A stretch of DNA of 64,000 nt. Source: Berryella intestinalis (lineage in GTDB: Bacteria > Actinomycetota > Coriobacteriia > Coriobacteriales > Eggerthellaceae). Positions 1-8,534 of the stretch are shown here, one piece after another. The stretch lies in NCBI RefSeq assembly GCF_000814825.1, contig NZ_CP009302.1, positions 930,001 through 994,000 on the forward strand, read 5' to 3'. The notes beneath the pieces are model-generated. The model had not been told where the DNA came from and made no database searches. It saw nothing but the letters and a program-made list of their open reading frames with translations. A program made the position numbers and the translations under genes. How positions within the stretch are numbered: the first letter of the stretch is position 1; every line of letters begins with the position of its first letter.

Positions 1-2
1 TC

Positions 3-197
3 TACAAGGCCCTGAAGGGCACGATGGCGGAAATCTATATGCAACTGCTCAGAATCCGCGCAGGAGGCGAAATCAGCGCTTCTACGGAGGCTACCTTGCA
101 GGTTCTGTCCACCATCTTTGCCGGGCTAGAGCCATCTGAAAAGCCCGCCGAAATCGATACCGAAAACCAAAGCGTATGGGATTTGAAAAGAGAGTGA
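3..197 (+). CDS. C-terminal end of an unrecognised protein (5' truncated by window edge)
   Basis: An open frame enters from the window edge and runs 64 codons to a TGA at 195-197. The tail is mostly helical-looking and mildly acidic, ending VWDLKRE. I do not recognise the family. It is followed within a few bases by an 18-bp imperfect palindrome and then by another plus-strand gene. It could be the last gene of an accessory operon or a chromosomal gene beside the mobile region; the visible part is too short to decide. Confidence 0.45.
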   Translation, partial: YKALKGTMAEIYMQLLRIRAGGEISASTEATLQVLSTIFAGLEPSEKPAEIDTENQSVWDLKRE

Positions 198-200
198 GGG

Positions 201-218
201 TGTCCGTTCGTGGGGACA
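201..218. repeat. 18-bp imperfect palindrome, TGTCCG-type
   Basis: TGTCCGTTCGTGGGGACA begins three bases after the stop codon of the upstream gene. It matches the restored target of the IS1595-type element at 16985-18815 (TGTCCGTTAGCGCGGACA) at 15 of 18 positions. A related half site (GATAACGGGGACA) flanks the second copy of that element at 42696. It could be a weak terminator, an operator or a small dispersed repeat that the element targets. Confidence 0.4.
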
Positions 219-279
219 TGGAGGCATAGGACCCCTCATTAAAATCAGTAAAGTATTTCAAAAATCAAGGGGGTTGCTC

Positions 280-729
280 GTGGAAGAAGCCGTCTTAGCT
301 ACACATATTTCCGAGGACCTTGCTATTCGCAGGGGTTTCCTGGTGCTGCAAGAATCATTCTCCGAAGACTACCTGCTTCATCACCTTGATCCCGTGGAGG
401 GCGAATATATTGCTGATATCATGATTGTTTATGACTGTTGCGCGCGATCAAGGGTTCCGCACAGCCCGGTTCTTTTACGGCTTGAAAACTATGACCTCGT
501 ATTACTCTGTTCCGCCAGTTTCGACCTAAGGGCATGGAAAGGAGCAGTACCGAACCACATTCCCCTTCGTAACAACATCGAGGTTGATTGCTGCTGGGCT
601 TGGATCAGCGACAAATCAGTACGTTATATGGCCGGTGACACCATCTCGAGCATAACAATTGAAGGCACGGCTGAAAACTTAAGCATAGTAATAATTGGTC
701 AAGAGAGTACATGCTCATTCCGTATGTAA
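280..729 (+). CDS. Hypothetical protein, 149 aa
   Basis: The family is not recognised. The protein is acidic and rich in beta-branched residues, with several cysteines (including two CC pairs), no transmembrane segment and no signal peptide, so it is probably cytosolic. A TTG at 274 is in frame, but the purine-rich AAGGGGG at 267-273 is correctly spaced from the GTG at 280, so I chose the GTG. The gene is more AT-rich than the chromosomal genes at the right end and faces the convergent hsdR gene, which suggests an accessory gene. The small all-beta look would fit an immunity or defence-associated protein, but nothing in the sequence proves this. Confidence 0.5.
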   Translation: MEEAVLATHISEDLAIRRGFLVLQESFSEDYLLHHLDPVEGEYIADIMIVYDCCARSRVPHSPVLLRLENYDLVLLCSASFDLRAWKGAVPNHIPLRNNIEVDCCWAWISDKSVRYMAGDTISSITIEGTAENLSIVIIGQESTCSFRM

Positions 730-850
730 TCAATGAGCCGTCGGCGCTATTGAATTGCTGCTCTATTTATACGATTTCGACAAAAGACGAGACGCACTCA
801 ATTTTGTCGCCATTGAGCTCTCTCCCTATTTCGCTATTTCTCGAGAACGC

Positions 851-884
851 AAAAAATGGCCCGCGCCATTACGGGCGGGCCATT
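851..884 (-). terminator. Intrinsic terminator after hsdR
   Basis: The arms AATGGCCCGC (855-864) and GCGGGCCATT (875-884) form a 10-bp stem. The A-run at 851-856 reads as a T-run on the minus strand. It lies about 30 bases past the hsdR stop and would end the hsdM-hsdS-hsdR transcript. Confidence 0.75.
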
Positions 885-915
885 GCTGTCTCCCGAAACA
901 AAGGGATGCAATTCT

Positions 916-3900
916 TTAAGACTCCGTTAGAATGTGGCGCCTTAAATCTTCGACGGAAATTCGCTTTCCCTCCAAAACAAGATCGTACAAAAGGCTTGCC
1001 ATTCTAGCCAAAGACTGCGAGTCAGACAGGGTACTGTCAGCAAATGCATCGTAGTCTTCGTTCTTGTAGGTCATTGCATATTTCTGGGCACTTTGCCTGA
1101 TTCTGCCGCCAGCCAATACGGTTTCTTTACTATTAGAGGGGTTTTTGATCTGTGCCAAGGTCATATCGCTTGTCTCAACAAAATCAGCAGCCCCGTTGAG
1201 GAAAATCGCAGCAGCCAAGGGGTCTCCACCTGGGAACATTTCGTTGATTGCGGCAAGAATATCAGACAGCCATTCTTCCTTTGGCGTACGGCTTTCTCCG
1301 CCCTTGCTCATCGGACGAAGAGGAGTTGCTTCCTCAGGCGTCTCAGGTTTAGTCAGCCTGACGAGCTTTAGTTCTGTCATAACCAATCCGCTAACGTCAA
1401 AATCATCGCTTGAACCGCCACGCAGACGATGACCAAGAAGCTTCGCGAAACCATCGAAGGCTTCCAATTCAGGGTCTTCGAAAGCAATTGCCTGAGATAT
1501 AAAGCTATATGCAGAATGGTAATGATGTAGCTTCTTACGGAAGCCGAGCAAATGTTTAATTGCTTCATTGGACTCATTCAGCTTGGCTGCTGCCATCTTT
1601 TCGGTCTCAATATCACCGTTTGCGCGAGAGGTCTCAACCAAGTCATGCCATTGACGCTTCTCGGTAACTGCCGCATCCATGGCTTCTTTCCAACGGTTAG
1701 TTGGAATAGCCACGGCATTATAGAGGGCAGTGCGACTAGCTTCACGCTCATCCTTGGACACGGCTATGAACTCTTTGACGCGAGCTGCCTTGTAATCTTC
1801 AAAGTCGCCAAGGGTATAAATGCCCCATTCGTCCAAGGCCTCTTTATCGTCATAGACGATATCAGGGTCTTGAGCCTTGCACATCTCGGCGCCGTTGTCG
1901 TACTTCTTGAATGCAGCAACAACAGTATCAGGGTCATTGACGAAATCGACAATGAACACTTCTTCTTTGTTGTGATACGTGCGATTCAGCCGGGAGTAGG
2001 TCTGAACGATCTCGATGTCGTTCGCAATGTACTTGTCGATATACATTGCGCAGAGTTTGGGTTGATTAAAGCCGACTTGGAACTTGTCGCAAACAATCAG
2101 GAAACGGTTCCCTTGGTCTTCGAACGCGTCCTCAATGGTCTTGTGACCAAGCTCATTCATGTTGACTTCGGTGTAGTCGTAGTCCCGGCGAATCATCGCG
2201 AAAGGATTATCTTCGAGGTATTTGTCCTCATCGACGATTGCCTGAGTCCCATTGACCTTACCGCTGAACGCAACCAAAGGTTCGCCAGGCACATAAAACT
2301 TCAGTGCGTCGGCAACTTTATCTCGATCATACTCAGGGTGAGCCTTGATGTAAGCGTCGATCGCGTACTTATAGCGCACAACATTAGGCCGTGAAGAAGT
2401 CACGACCATAGCTTTGGCGTGGCCGTCAAGGAGGTGGGCGACGTTTTTCATAAAGTGTTCAATGATGAACTCTACTTTTTCCATTACGTTTGTCGGTTGC
2501 AAAGACTGCCATTTTGCAATCTCGCTAAACGCCTTCTTGGGGTCAACGAGAGCATCCTTTTTGTGCTCTGATGCAATCTTGTAAGCCGTCTTGTAAGGCA
2601 TGTAACCCTTCAAAACGTCAAGGATGTAACCTTCCTCAATTGCCTGTCGCATCGGATACAGGTGGAAGGAGGTCATAATCTCGCGGTCGCTGTCGTCAAA
2701 CCTTCCCGAAGGTGTACCGAACAGAGTCTTGGTCTCTGCCTTAGGTGTTGCCGTGAACGCCATGAAGGAGACGTTGGTTGGCATAAGGTGGGACTCCTGA
2801 ATGAGCCTGGTACGTGCTTCTGCAAACTCTTCGTCGCTCGCATAGTCTTCACGGTTCAGATCGACCGCTTTACCAGAAGAGGCAAACATCAACGCAGCTG
2901 ACACGCCCTGGGAGTCGGAGCCGCCCTGACCCTGGTGGGCCTCGTCGATGATGACTGCGAAGTTTGCATCCTTGAGCGCGTCAAGAGTAGCGATGCCCTG
3001 AAGGGCATACTTGAAGGTCTGGACGGTGACGACGATAATCTCGCGCTTCTCCTCGAGGGCTTTTACCAACTTGCCGTTTTTGGAGCCCGAAGTATCGTCA
3101 ATCAACTCGATAACACCACGGGTGCGCGTGAGCTGGGGAATGGTCTTCTTAATGTTGGTATCAAGGGCAACACGATTGGTCACAACGATGACGCTGGTGA
3201 AGACTTTGTTTTTGTTGCCGTTTCTCGTCGCGCAAGCGGATGAGCTCATGAGCCGTCCAGGAGATGGTCTCTGTCTTGCCGGAGCCCGCCGAATGCTCGA
3301 TAAGATAATGCTGACCAGGGCCATTCTCCTTAACATCAGCAATAATCTTCAGAACGCTATCCCACTGGTGGTAGCGAGGAAATAGCTGAACCTTGAAAAG
3401 CTTGGTTGAACCGTCCGGCTGACGCTTATTATCCACTTCCTCAAAGATGAAATTCGTGAAGATGCGTACCCAGTTCTCGGGCATACAGATGTCATTCCAG
3501 AAATAGCCGGTCGGATACTCAGCGTCGCCCTTCTGCATTGGAGGGTTGCCCGCATGACCGTCGTTGCCTCTGTTGAACGGAAGGAACTTCGGCTTCTTCG
3601 GGGAGAGGTCTGTGCACATCCAGACCTCATCCTCGGACATGGCAAAATGAACCACAGCGCCACGCTTGTATGCGAGAAGAGGATTCTTGCGTTTGGTGTC
3701 AGGTTCAATGGGTTTGCGCCTTGTTTGGTACTCAATGATGGCGTCATGAACAGTTTGGGTCATCTCGGTTTTGATTTCACAGGTTGCGACTGCGATACCA
3801 TTAATGAAGAACGCCAAATCGATGGAGTTCTTGCCCTGAGTCTGATAATGAACCTGACGCATAACGCGAAGGACATTGTTCTCGTAGTTGTGCTTTGCGA

Positions 3901-4267
3901 CCGCGTCGCGAGGGTCGTCAGGATAAGCCCCAGCGCAAGTGATGTTCTGGAAGCCTGCCATCGGGAAACCGTAGCGAAGCACCTGAATGGTGCCCTTCTC
4001 CGGCTTCTCCAGGTACTTGATCAAGTTGCGCTTGAGGTTCTCGCGCCAGTTGTTAGGAGACTGCTTCTGCATTCTCTCTAACTTTTCAGGGTCGATACGA
4101 CGCTGGTACTCGATGAAGTCGTCGAACACCAGCGCAGTCCCCGCGTCAAAACCTTTGTCATTATCGGACTTAACCCACTTAACACCATCAAGCTGTGTCA
4201 AGTTGGTGAGTTTTCGAGCAACATACTTCTCGAACTCAGTCTCCAAATGGATGTCTCCAGCAGGCAT
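916..4267 (-). pseudogene. hsdR: Type I restriction endonuclease subunit HsdR, frameshifted
   Basis: HsdR is the motor and nuclease subunit of type I restriction enzymes. The N-terminal part (4267 down to about 3225) carries the nuclease-like region with DLAFFINGIAVATCEIK and the Walker A motif HSAGSGKTETISW. The remainder continues in another frame with VIVVTNRVALD, the DEAH box IIDEAHQGQGG, FTATPK and the helicase motif TYSRLNRT. The shift falls between Walker A and DEAH. Removing one base from the TTT at 3221-3223 (plus strand) restores RDENGNKNKVF and gives one protein of about 1116 residues, normal for the family. The start (ATG at 4267) lies five bases after the stop of the hsdS remnant, the usual M-S-R order. 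As written the enzyme is dead; a sequencing error or slippage at this short homopolymer remains possible. Confidence 0.85.
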
Positions 4268-4272
4268 ATTTG

Positions 4273-4551
4273 CTATGCCTCCTTCCTGCAGTCGATCTTG
4301 CCAGTCACAGCCTGGTAGATGATAGACTTGCGGTAATCTGCGAGCCTTTCGGCCACGGCACGTTGCTTCTCGATAGCTTGGTCAATCTGAGCGCATTTGA
4401 CATCAAGATGACCAGCAATTGCTTTCTGCTCTTCAATCGGCGGAACAGGAAATACGAAGTTCTTGAACACCGGAGCTTGAAGACGCCAACGGCCCAAACC
4501 ACTAACACCGGCGCCTAAGCCATAGAAGATTTCTTCTGGGGCGGTTGACAA
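4273..4551 (-). pseudogene. hsdS: 3' fragment of hsdS (specificity subunit)
   Basis: The fragment encodes the end of the second target-recognition domain and the distal conserved helix: EEIFYGLGAGVSGLGRWR, then PVPPIEEQKAIAGHLD and a long helix with AQIDQAIEKQRAVAERLADY. This matches the central repeat of the 5' part (PPYDEQQSIADYLDEKCSQ at 7395-8534). Sequence before about position 4537 is no longer hsdS-like, so the first residues of this frame are inserted DNA. The two pieces join naturally at YSKKI / IFYGLGAG, showing one hsdS split by about 2.9 kb. No start signal of its own is visible, so it is probably not translated. Confidence 0.85.
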
Positions 4552-4599
4552 GGGCTGTCCTTCAGCCCTGCAATTAAGAGGATGATGAGCTGGCTGAGC

Positions 4600-5505
4600 T
4601 CATGAAGGGCCTTGGGAGCGAGGGGTGCCCACCAGCAATTCAGCCTCGATGGTGATGCTTTTCACACGCGATAGATTTAGGGACTCCGCGTCGATGCCGA
4701 ACAGCAGCGGCGTCATCTCGGCGAACACGCGGACGTCCCTTTCGGACATCTCGAAGGTGCGCGTCACCTTGATGCGGTCGGTCATCTTGAAGTGCTTCTC
4801 AAAGCAATCGGTCACCAGCTGGTTTGAGTATTCCTTGCTGCGCAAAGATCCTTCAGCAAGGTGGCGCAGCTCCGTAAGATGATTGCTGCCTGGAACCACT
4901 TTGACCAGCACTCCTGGCGCGGAGGCGTTTCTGGTTGGGGTGAGAACGCGCTTGAATTCGTCGTAGTTCGAGGGAGCGAATACGTCCACCACGCAGTTGA
5001 TGGAGCCTTTCAGCACGGGGATGTTCGTCAGGTCGCCAACCAGCCATTTGACCGCCTTTCTGGAATCGTGGCGGGCCGCCATCAGCATGGCGTCTTTTGA
5101 GAGGTCAAACGCCACCACGTCGACACAGAGGTTTTCTCGGATTGCACGTGCATAGAAGCCTTCTCCGCATCCCGCGTCGAGCACGCGGAATGGCGTCGCG
5201 TTCACAGCTGCAGGACCCTCGCTTGGGGAAAGGGCCCTTCCTACCGCGGTGAGGACGGCTTCTTTCACGTGGTCGTAATACCCTGCCTCCAGGATTGCCA
5301 TGCGGCTCTCAAAGGATTCTTTGCTGTAGTGGGCTGACTGCCTGGAGGGCCCTAGAAGGTTTACGTACCCCTGCTTTGCGATATCGAAGCAGTGCCTCTT
5401 CGGACATACGAGGCTCCCTTCCTGCAGCTTCAGGGCGCTGTGGCAAAGGGGGCAAGAGAGCACGTCGGCGCTGTCAGCAAATCGCGCGTATCTGTCGAGT
5501 ACCAT
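4600..5505 (-). CDS. rlmA: RlmA-type 23S rRNA (guanine-N1)-methyltransferase
   Basis: RlmA-family enzymes methylate G745 or G748 in hairpin 35 of 23S rRNA; the G748 branch (TlrB) gives tylosin/mycinamicin resistance in producers. The N-terminus has the family zinc site CPLCHSALKL and CPKRHCFDIAKQGYVNLL (about residues 18-50). The SAM-binding motif VLDAGCGEGFYARA follows at about residue 110, then VVAFDLSKDAM. The length of 301 aa is normal. The ATG at 5505 is preceded by a purine-rich AGGAG on the minus strand. The gene lies between the two halves of hsdS, so it arrived with the insertion and is not part of the restriction operon. Whether it acts on G745, G748 or another base cannot be read from the sequence. 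Confidence 0.8.
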   Translation of the reverse strand: MVLDRYARFADSADVLSCPLCHSALKLQEGSLVCPKRHCFDIAKQGYVNLLGPSRQSAHYSKESFESRMAILEAGYYDHVKEAVLTAVGRALSPSEGPAAVNATPFRVLDAGCGEGFYARAIRENLCVDVVAFDLSKDAMLMAARHDSRKAVKWLVGDLTNIPVLKGSINCVVDVFAPSNYDEFKRVLTPTRNASAPGVLVKVVPGSNHLTELRHLAEGSLRSKEYSNQLVTDCFEKHFKMTDRIKVTRTFEMSERDVRVFAEMTPLLFGIDAESLNLSRVKSITIEAELLVGTPRSQGPS

Positions 5506-5726
5506 TGCGTCTCCTTTCGTCCAAGCAATTCTAGCGGATGAGTCTTCCCCAGCAGTGCATGGCTAATCACAGCAGGCAGAACCGCACAGTGACAAATAGC
5601 TGAGCTATTTCAAGCTGGGATTTCGGTATTCTGCTGCCCTCTTTTGGGCCACTTCATTTCGCCACGCTTTTGACAGGAGCAACAGGGTCCTCGCGCGCAA
5701 AACGCATATGGGCAATGCAGCCGTCT

Positions 5727-5840
5727 GTCAGGGCATGCCTGCGACCCCGAACCAGCCGAAAGGGCGGTGGATCTGCCCGTCAGGGCATGCCTGTGCCCCC
5801 GAACCAGCCGAAAGGGGGGTGGATCTGCCCGCCAGGGCAT
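5727..5840. repeat. 52-bp tandem repeat, two copies plus a partial third
   Basis: Units start at 5727, 5779 and 5831 (partial). Each begins G(T/C)CAGGGCAT and contains CCGAACCAGCCGAAAGG and GGTGGATCTGCCC. The two full copies differ at only a few bases. They lie in the 400-bp non-coding gap between the rRNA methyltransferase and the ISL3 element. There are no spacers, so this is not CRISPR. No gene is visible in 5506-5905. Confidence 0.7.
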
Positions 5841-5905
5841 TGGCAGAAGAAAGAATGCCGAGATACTCAATAAGAAGATTGATAACCTTCAGCAGGTGAA
5901 AAAAG

Positions 5906-7471
5906 GAGGCTTCGGTAGTTTGTGTGACAAGGGGCTAGCCTAGGCAGCAACGCTCTTCGCTCCCTTCACGCCCTTCTTCCTCGCCTTCACCGGGCGACCC
6001 GGGAGCTGGGGCTGGCAGTCGCCGCACCTGAGCATGAGCAGGGCCACGAGGTTGTCGGTGTTGCGGAAGCCGTAGCCCATCCTCACCGCCACCTTGATCT
6101 TGTTGTTGATGGCCTCTACGCGCCCGTTGCTGATGCCGAGCTCGACTGCGGCGATGATGTCGTCGCGCCGGCGGCGCACCTTCTTCTCCACGGCGACGAC
6201 CTTGGCGATCTTGCAGTAGGCGGCCCTGTGCATCCAGTCGTCGAGCAGCTCGGCGGCCTCGGAGCCGTCGGCTGCCCGGAAGACGGCCCGCAGGTCCTCC
6301 TTGAGCTCCCAGGCCCTGACCAGCCGCGAGCCGGCCCTCTTCTTGAGCGCCTCGAGCCTCGCCCTCTGGCCGTCGGTGAGGTCCTCGGGGTTCTTCACGA
6401 GCGCGTAGCGGCTGCCCTTGATGGAGGCCGCCTCCTCCTCGAGCGCCCTGACCTCCTCGGGCGGCAGCTCGCCTTTGGCAGGCCTGCCGCGCTTGCCCTC
6501 GGGCCTGGGCCTGGCGGCCCTGGCGGCGGCCCTGGCGGCGTTCCACTCCTCGCAGCGCACGGCGTCGAGCGCGTCGTTCATCCACTGGACCACGTGGAAG
6601 GGGTCCATGACCCACCTCGCGTTGGGGCAGCGGCGCTTGACCAGCTGCCTTATCCACCTCGCGCCGTCGGCGGTCACCACCTCTATGGCGCGCCTCTGCT
6701 CGCGCGTGAGCTCGTCGAGGAACAGGTTGAGCACGTCCTTGCCGGTGCCCTCGTGCGCCCAGATGAGGCAGCCGCGGTCGTGGTCGACGACCACCGTGAC
6801 GTACTTGTGGCCCTTCTTGTACGACGTCTCGTCGATGCCGATGCGGCGCACGCCGTCGAACCTCGAGGCGCCGCGCGCGGCCTCCAGCTCGGCGTAGACG
6901 CGCCTGCACACGCCGCCCACGCTGTGCCACTCGACGCGGGCGAGCTCGGAGACCGCCGAGGCGGTGCAGCGGACCGCCAGCCACGCCACCCAGTCCTCGA
7001 AGTCGCGCGTGAAGCGCGCCCCGTGCCGCGCCCAGGGGACGGCCTCGGTGCGCACGCCGTGCTCCGGGCAGCGCACCCTGCAGGGCGCGTACTCCAGGTA
7101 GCAGGCCGAGCGCGCCAGGTCCATCGCCCTCCACAGCCTGGGGGCCCCGCGGTTCGCCATGTCGTAGAAGTCGCAGGCCCTGCCGCATACGGGGCAGCGG
7201 CGCTGCTCGCGCTTGTAGGGCCGGACGCTCACGACGATGCGCTCGGCCTCGATGCGCGCGCCCAGGACGACCGTGCGGGCCAGACCGAGGGCGAGAAGTA
7301 GTAGACTCTTCATGCGTCACACCTCTTCGGTTGTCTGAATTTGGCTTAGTAATCATAGGCGGATGACGCGGAAACGGCCCCTCCCGGGGCCGTTTCAGTT
7401 CCAGATCGTTGTTTTCGCCCGCTGAGCTGGGCCTATGCCGGAATCTCTCCCACAGAAACCACCGAAGAGCC
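5906..7471 (-). mobile_element. ISL3-family insertion sequence
   Basis: A single ISL3 transposase is bracketed by imperfect inverted ends. The right end, read inward from 7471, is GGCTCTTCGGTGGTTTCTGT and the left end from about 5906 is GAGGCTTCGGTAGTTTGTGT; TTCGGT, GTTT and TGTG are shared. The right end cuts hsdS after YSKKI. The 8 bp beyond each end (GAAAAAAG and AGATTTTC) do not form a direct repeat, so either the left end is not the original insertion boundary or DNA was lost or rearranged. Confidence 0.7.
5940..7313 (-). CDS. ISL3-family transposase
   Basis: This DDE transposase of 457 aa is full length for ISL3. It has an N-terminal zinc-binding region (CPVCGRACDFYD and a later CRVRCPEHG). 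The catalytic residues fall in IGIDETSYKKGHKY (D), VMDPFHVVQWMNDA (D) and SNGRVEAINNKIKV (E). The C-terminal GYGFRNTDNL block is typical. The GC-rich coding style contrasts with the AT-richer hsd genes it interrupts, indicating a different recent source. The frame is intact, so it may still be active. Confidence 0.92.
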   Translation of the reverse strand: MKSLLLLALGLARTVVLGARIEAERIVVSVRPYKREQRRCPVCGRACDFYDMANRGAPRLWRAMDLARSACYLEYAPCRVRCPEHGVRTEAVPWARHGARFTRDFEDWVAWLAVRCTASAVSELARVEWHSVGGVCRRVYAELEAARGASRFDGVRRIGIDETSYKKGHKYVTVVVDHDRGCLIWAHEGTGKDVLNLFLDELTREQRRAIEVVTADGARWIRQLVKRRCPNARWVMDPFHVVQWMNDALDAVRCEEWNAARAAARAARPRPEGKRGRPAKGELPPEEVRALEEEAASIKGSRYALVKNPEDLTDGQRARLEALKKRAGSRLVRAWELKEDLRAVFRAADGSEAAELLDDWMHRAAYCKIAKVVAVEKKVRRRRDDIIAAVELGISNGRVEAINNKIKVAVRMGYGFRNTDNLVALLMLRCGDCQPQLPGRPVKARKKGVKGAKSVAA

Positions 7472-8534
7472 AGATTTTCTTTGAATAACAAGTCTGGAGC
7501 AGATACAGCATATATCGGTCGAAGGATAGGTTGGGATTTTGGATTTTGAAGACACGATAGTCAGGGCTTGTTACGCCAGGATATTTTGAGATATCGACCC
7601 AACCAGTTAGCAAGTCCATGTGGTTCATCGCAAAATCACCAGGCTCAACTAGCTGATAATTCGCATAGCTTTCTGCAACTTGCCCCTGATTACTTTCCAA
7701 ATCTTTTGGCACGATACCGCGCTGAGTGATGGAAAGCACTGTGTGGCCTTCTTCGCCAGCAATATCTTTTTTTATATCAAACAAGTACTTCAAACGACGG
7801 GTTTCCCAGTTTTTGGGAATATCGCCAATCCATTCAATGCCACTGGCTTTCATCTCCACATCGGGGTTGAGACCCTTGGTAGCACAATGAAAGATTAGGG
7901 TTTTCTTGTAATCGGCAAGGCGGTCTGCAATGCTGTTGCAGCGTTCGATAGCTTGGTCGATCTGGGAGCACTTTTCATCGAGGTAGTCTGCGATACTTTG
8001 TTGCTCGTCGTAAGGCGGAATAATTGCCGTCGTGTTCTTCAAACGCGTTTGATTGACTGAATAGACTTTGACATCTATGAGCATTTTTCTAAACTGGTCA
8101 CGCCATCCGTCGGTCAAAAACATATATGCAAAAAACCTACTATCACAATCAATGATTGGACGCGCGGTAATCGCATGATATCCCGCAAATATCGGATACT
8201 CTTTGTCTATCAGGACGGCATTTCCGCATCCACCCAAATCCTCGGATGTATCTGCAAAAATGAAATCGCCCTTCGAGCATAAACAACTGGGGTTTGTCTT
8301 CAAATAAACCTCTGGAACAAACCTAATCAATTCATCAACAACGCGTGTACCAGGATTTTTCTTCGAGTGAATTTGACCATAACTAATGACGGGAACGCCC
8401 TCATCGGTTAAGTCTTCTTTCTTTATGGAAAGACCTTTACCAAAAGAGAACATAAACCGAAGTCTTTTGGTTGACCAATTTGAAGGAATTTCCTCAATCC
8501 AGCCAACACCAGAATCTTTCATGGGCCTAATCAT
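7395..8534 (-). pseudogene. hsdS: 5' part of hsdS, truncated by the ISL3 end
   Basis: HsdS supplies DNA target recognition to the type I complex. Two half-repeats are visible: EEIPSNWSTKRLRFMF (about residue 15) and GDIPKNWETRRLKYLF (about residue 220), separated by the conserved helical spacer PPYDEQQSIADYLDEKCSQ. Genuine hsdS coding ends at 7472; the last 25 or so residues are read from the IS terminus, so the second recognition domain lacks its end and the distal helix. The ATG at 8534 overlaps the hsdM stop by 8 bases. A truncated subunit with one intact recognition domain can sometimes dimerise, so residual methyltransferase specificity is conceivable. Confidence 0.85.

Larger units (their letters stand above)
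4537..7471. mobile_element. Possible compound ISL3-type insertion in hsdS carrying an rRNA methyltransferase
   Basis: This is all the DNA separating the two halves of hsdS. Its right end (7471 inward, minus-strand reading GGCTCTTCGGTGG) is the ISL3-type terminus. Its left end reads CTTCTGGGGCGGTTGACAAG, which shares TGACAAGGG with the inner left end of the ISL3 element (TGTGTGACAAGGGGCT). The hsdS flanks are GAAAATCT and AGAAATCT, a degraded 8-bp duplication at best (6 of 8). The interpretation is that two ISL3-like ends mobilised the rlmA-like gene with the transposase. Alternatively rlmA and the IS arrived in separate events. The outer boundary is uncertain by several bases. Confidence 0.35.

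Noticed and set aside
5727-5840. Possible CRISPR array
   Set aside because: Repeats are directly abutting with no spacers and there are no cas genes.
5935-7491. A 518-codon minus-strand frame over the ISL3 transposase
   Set aside because: Out of frame with the transposase, extremely Arg/Gly-rich, lacking any domain.
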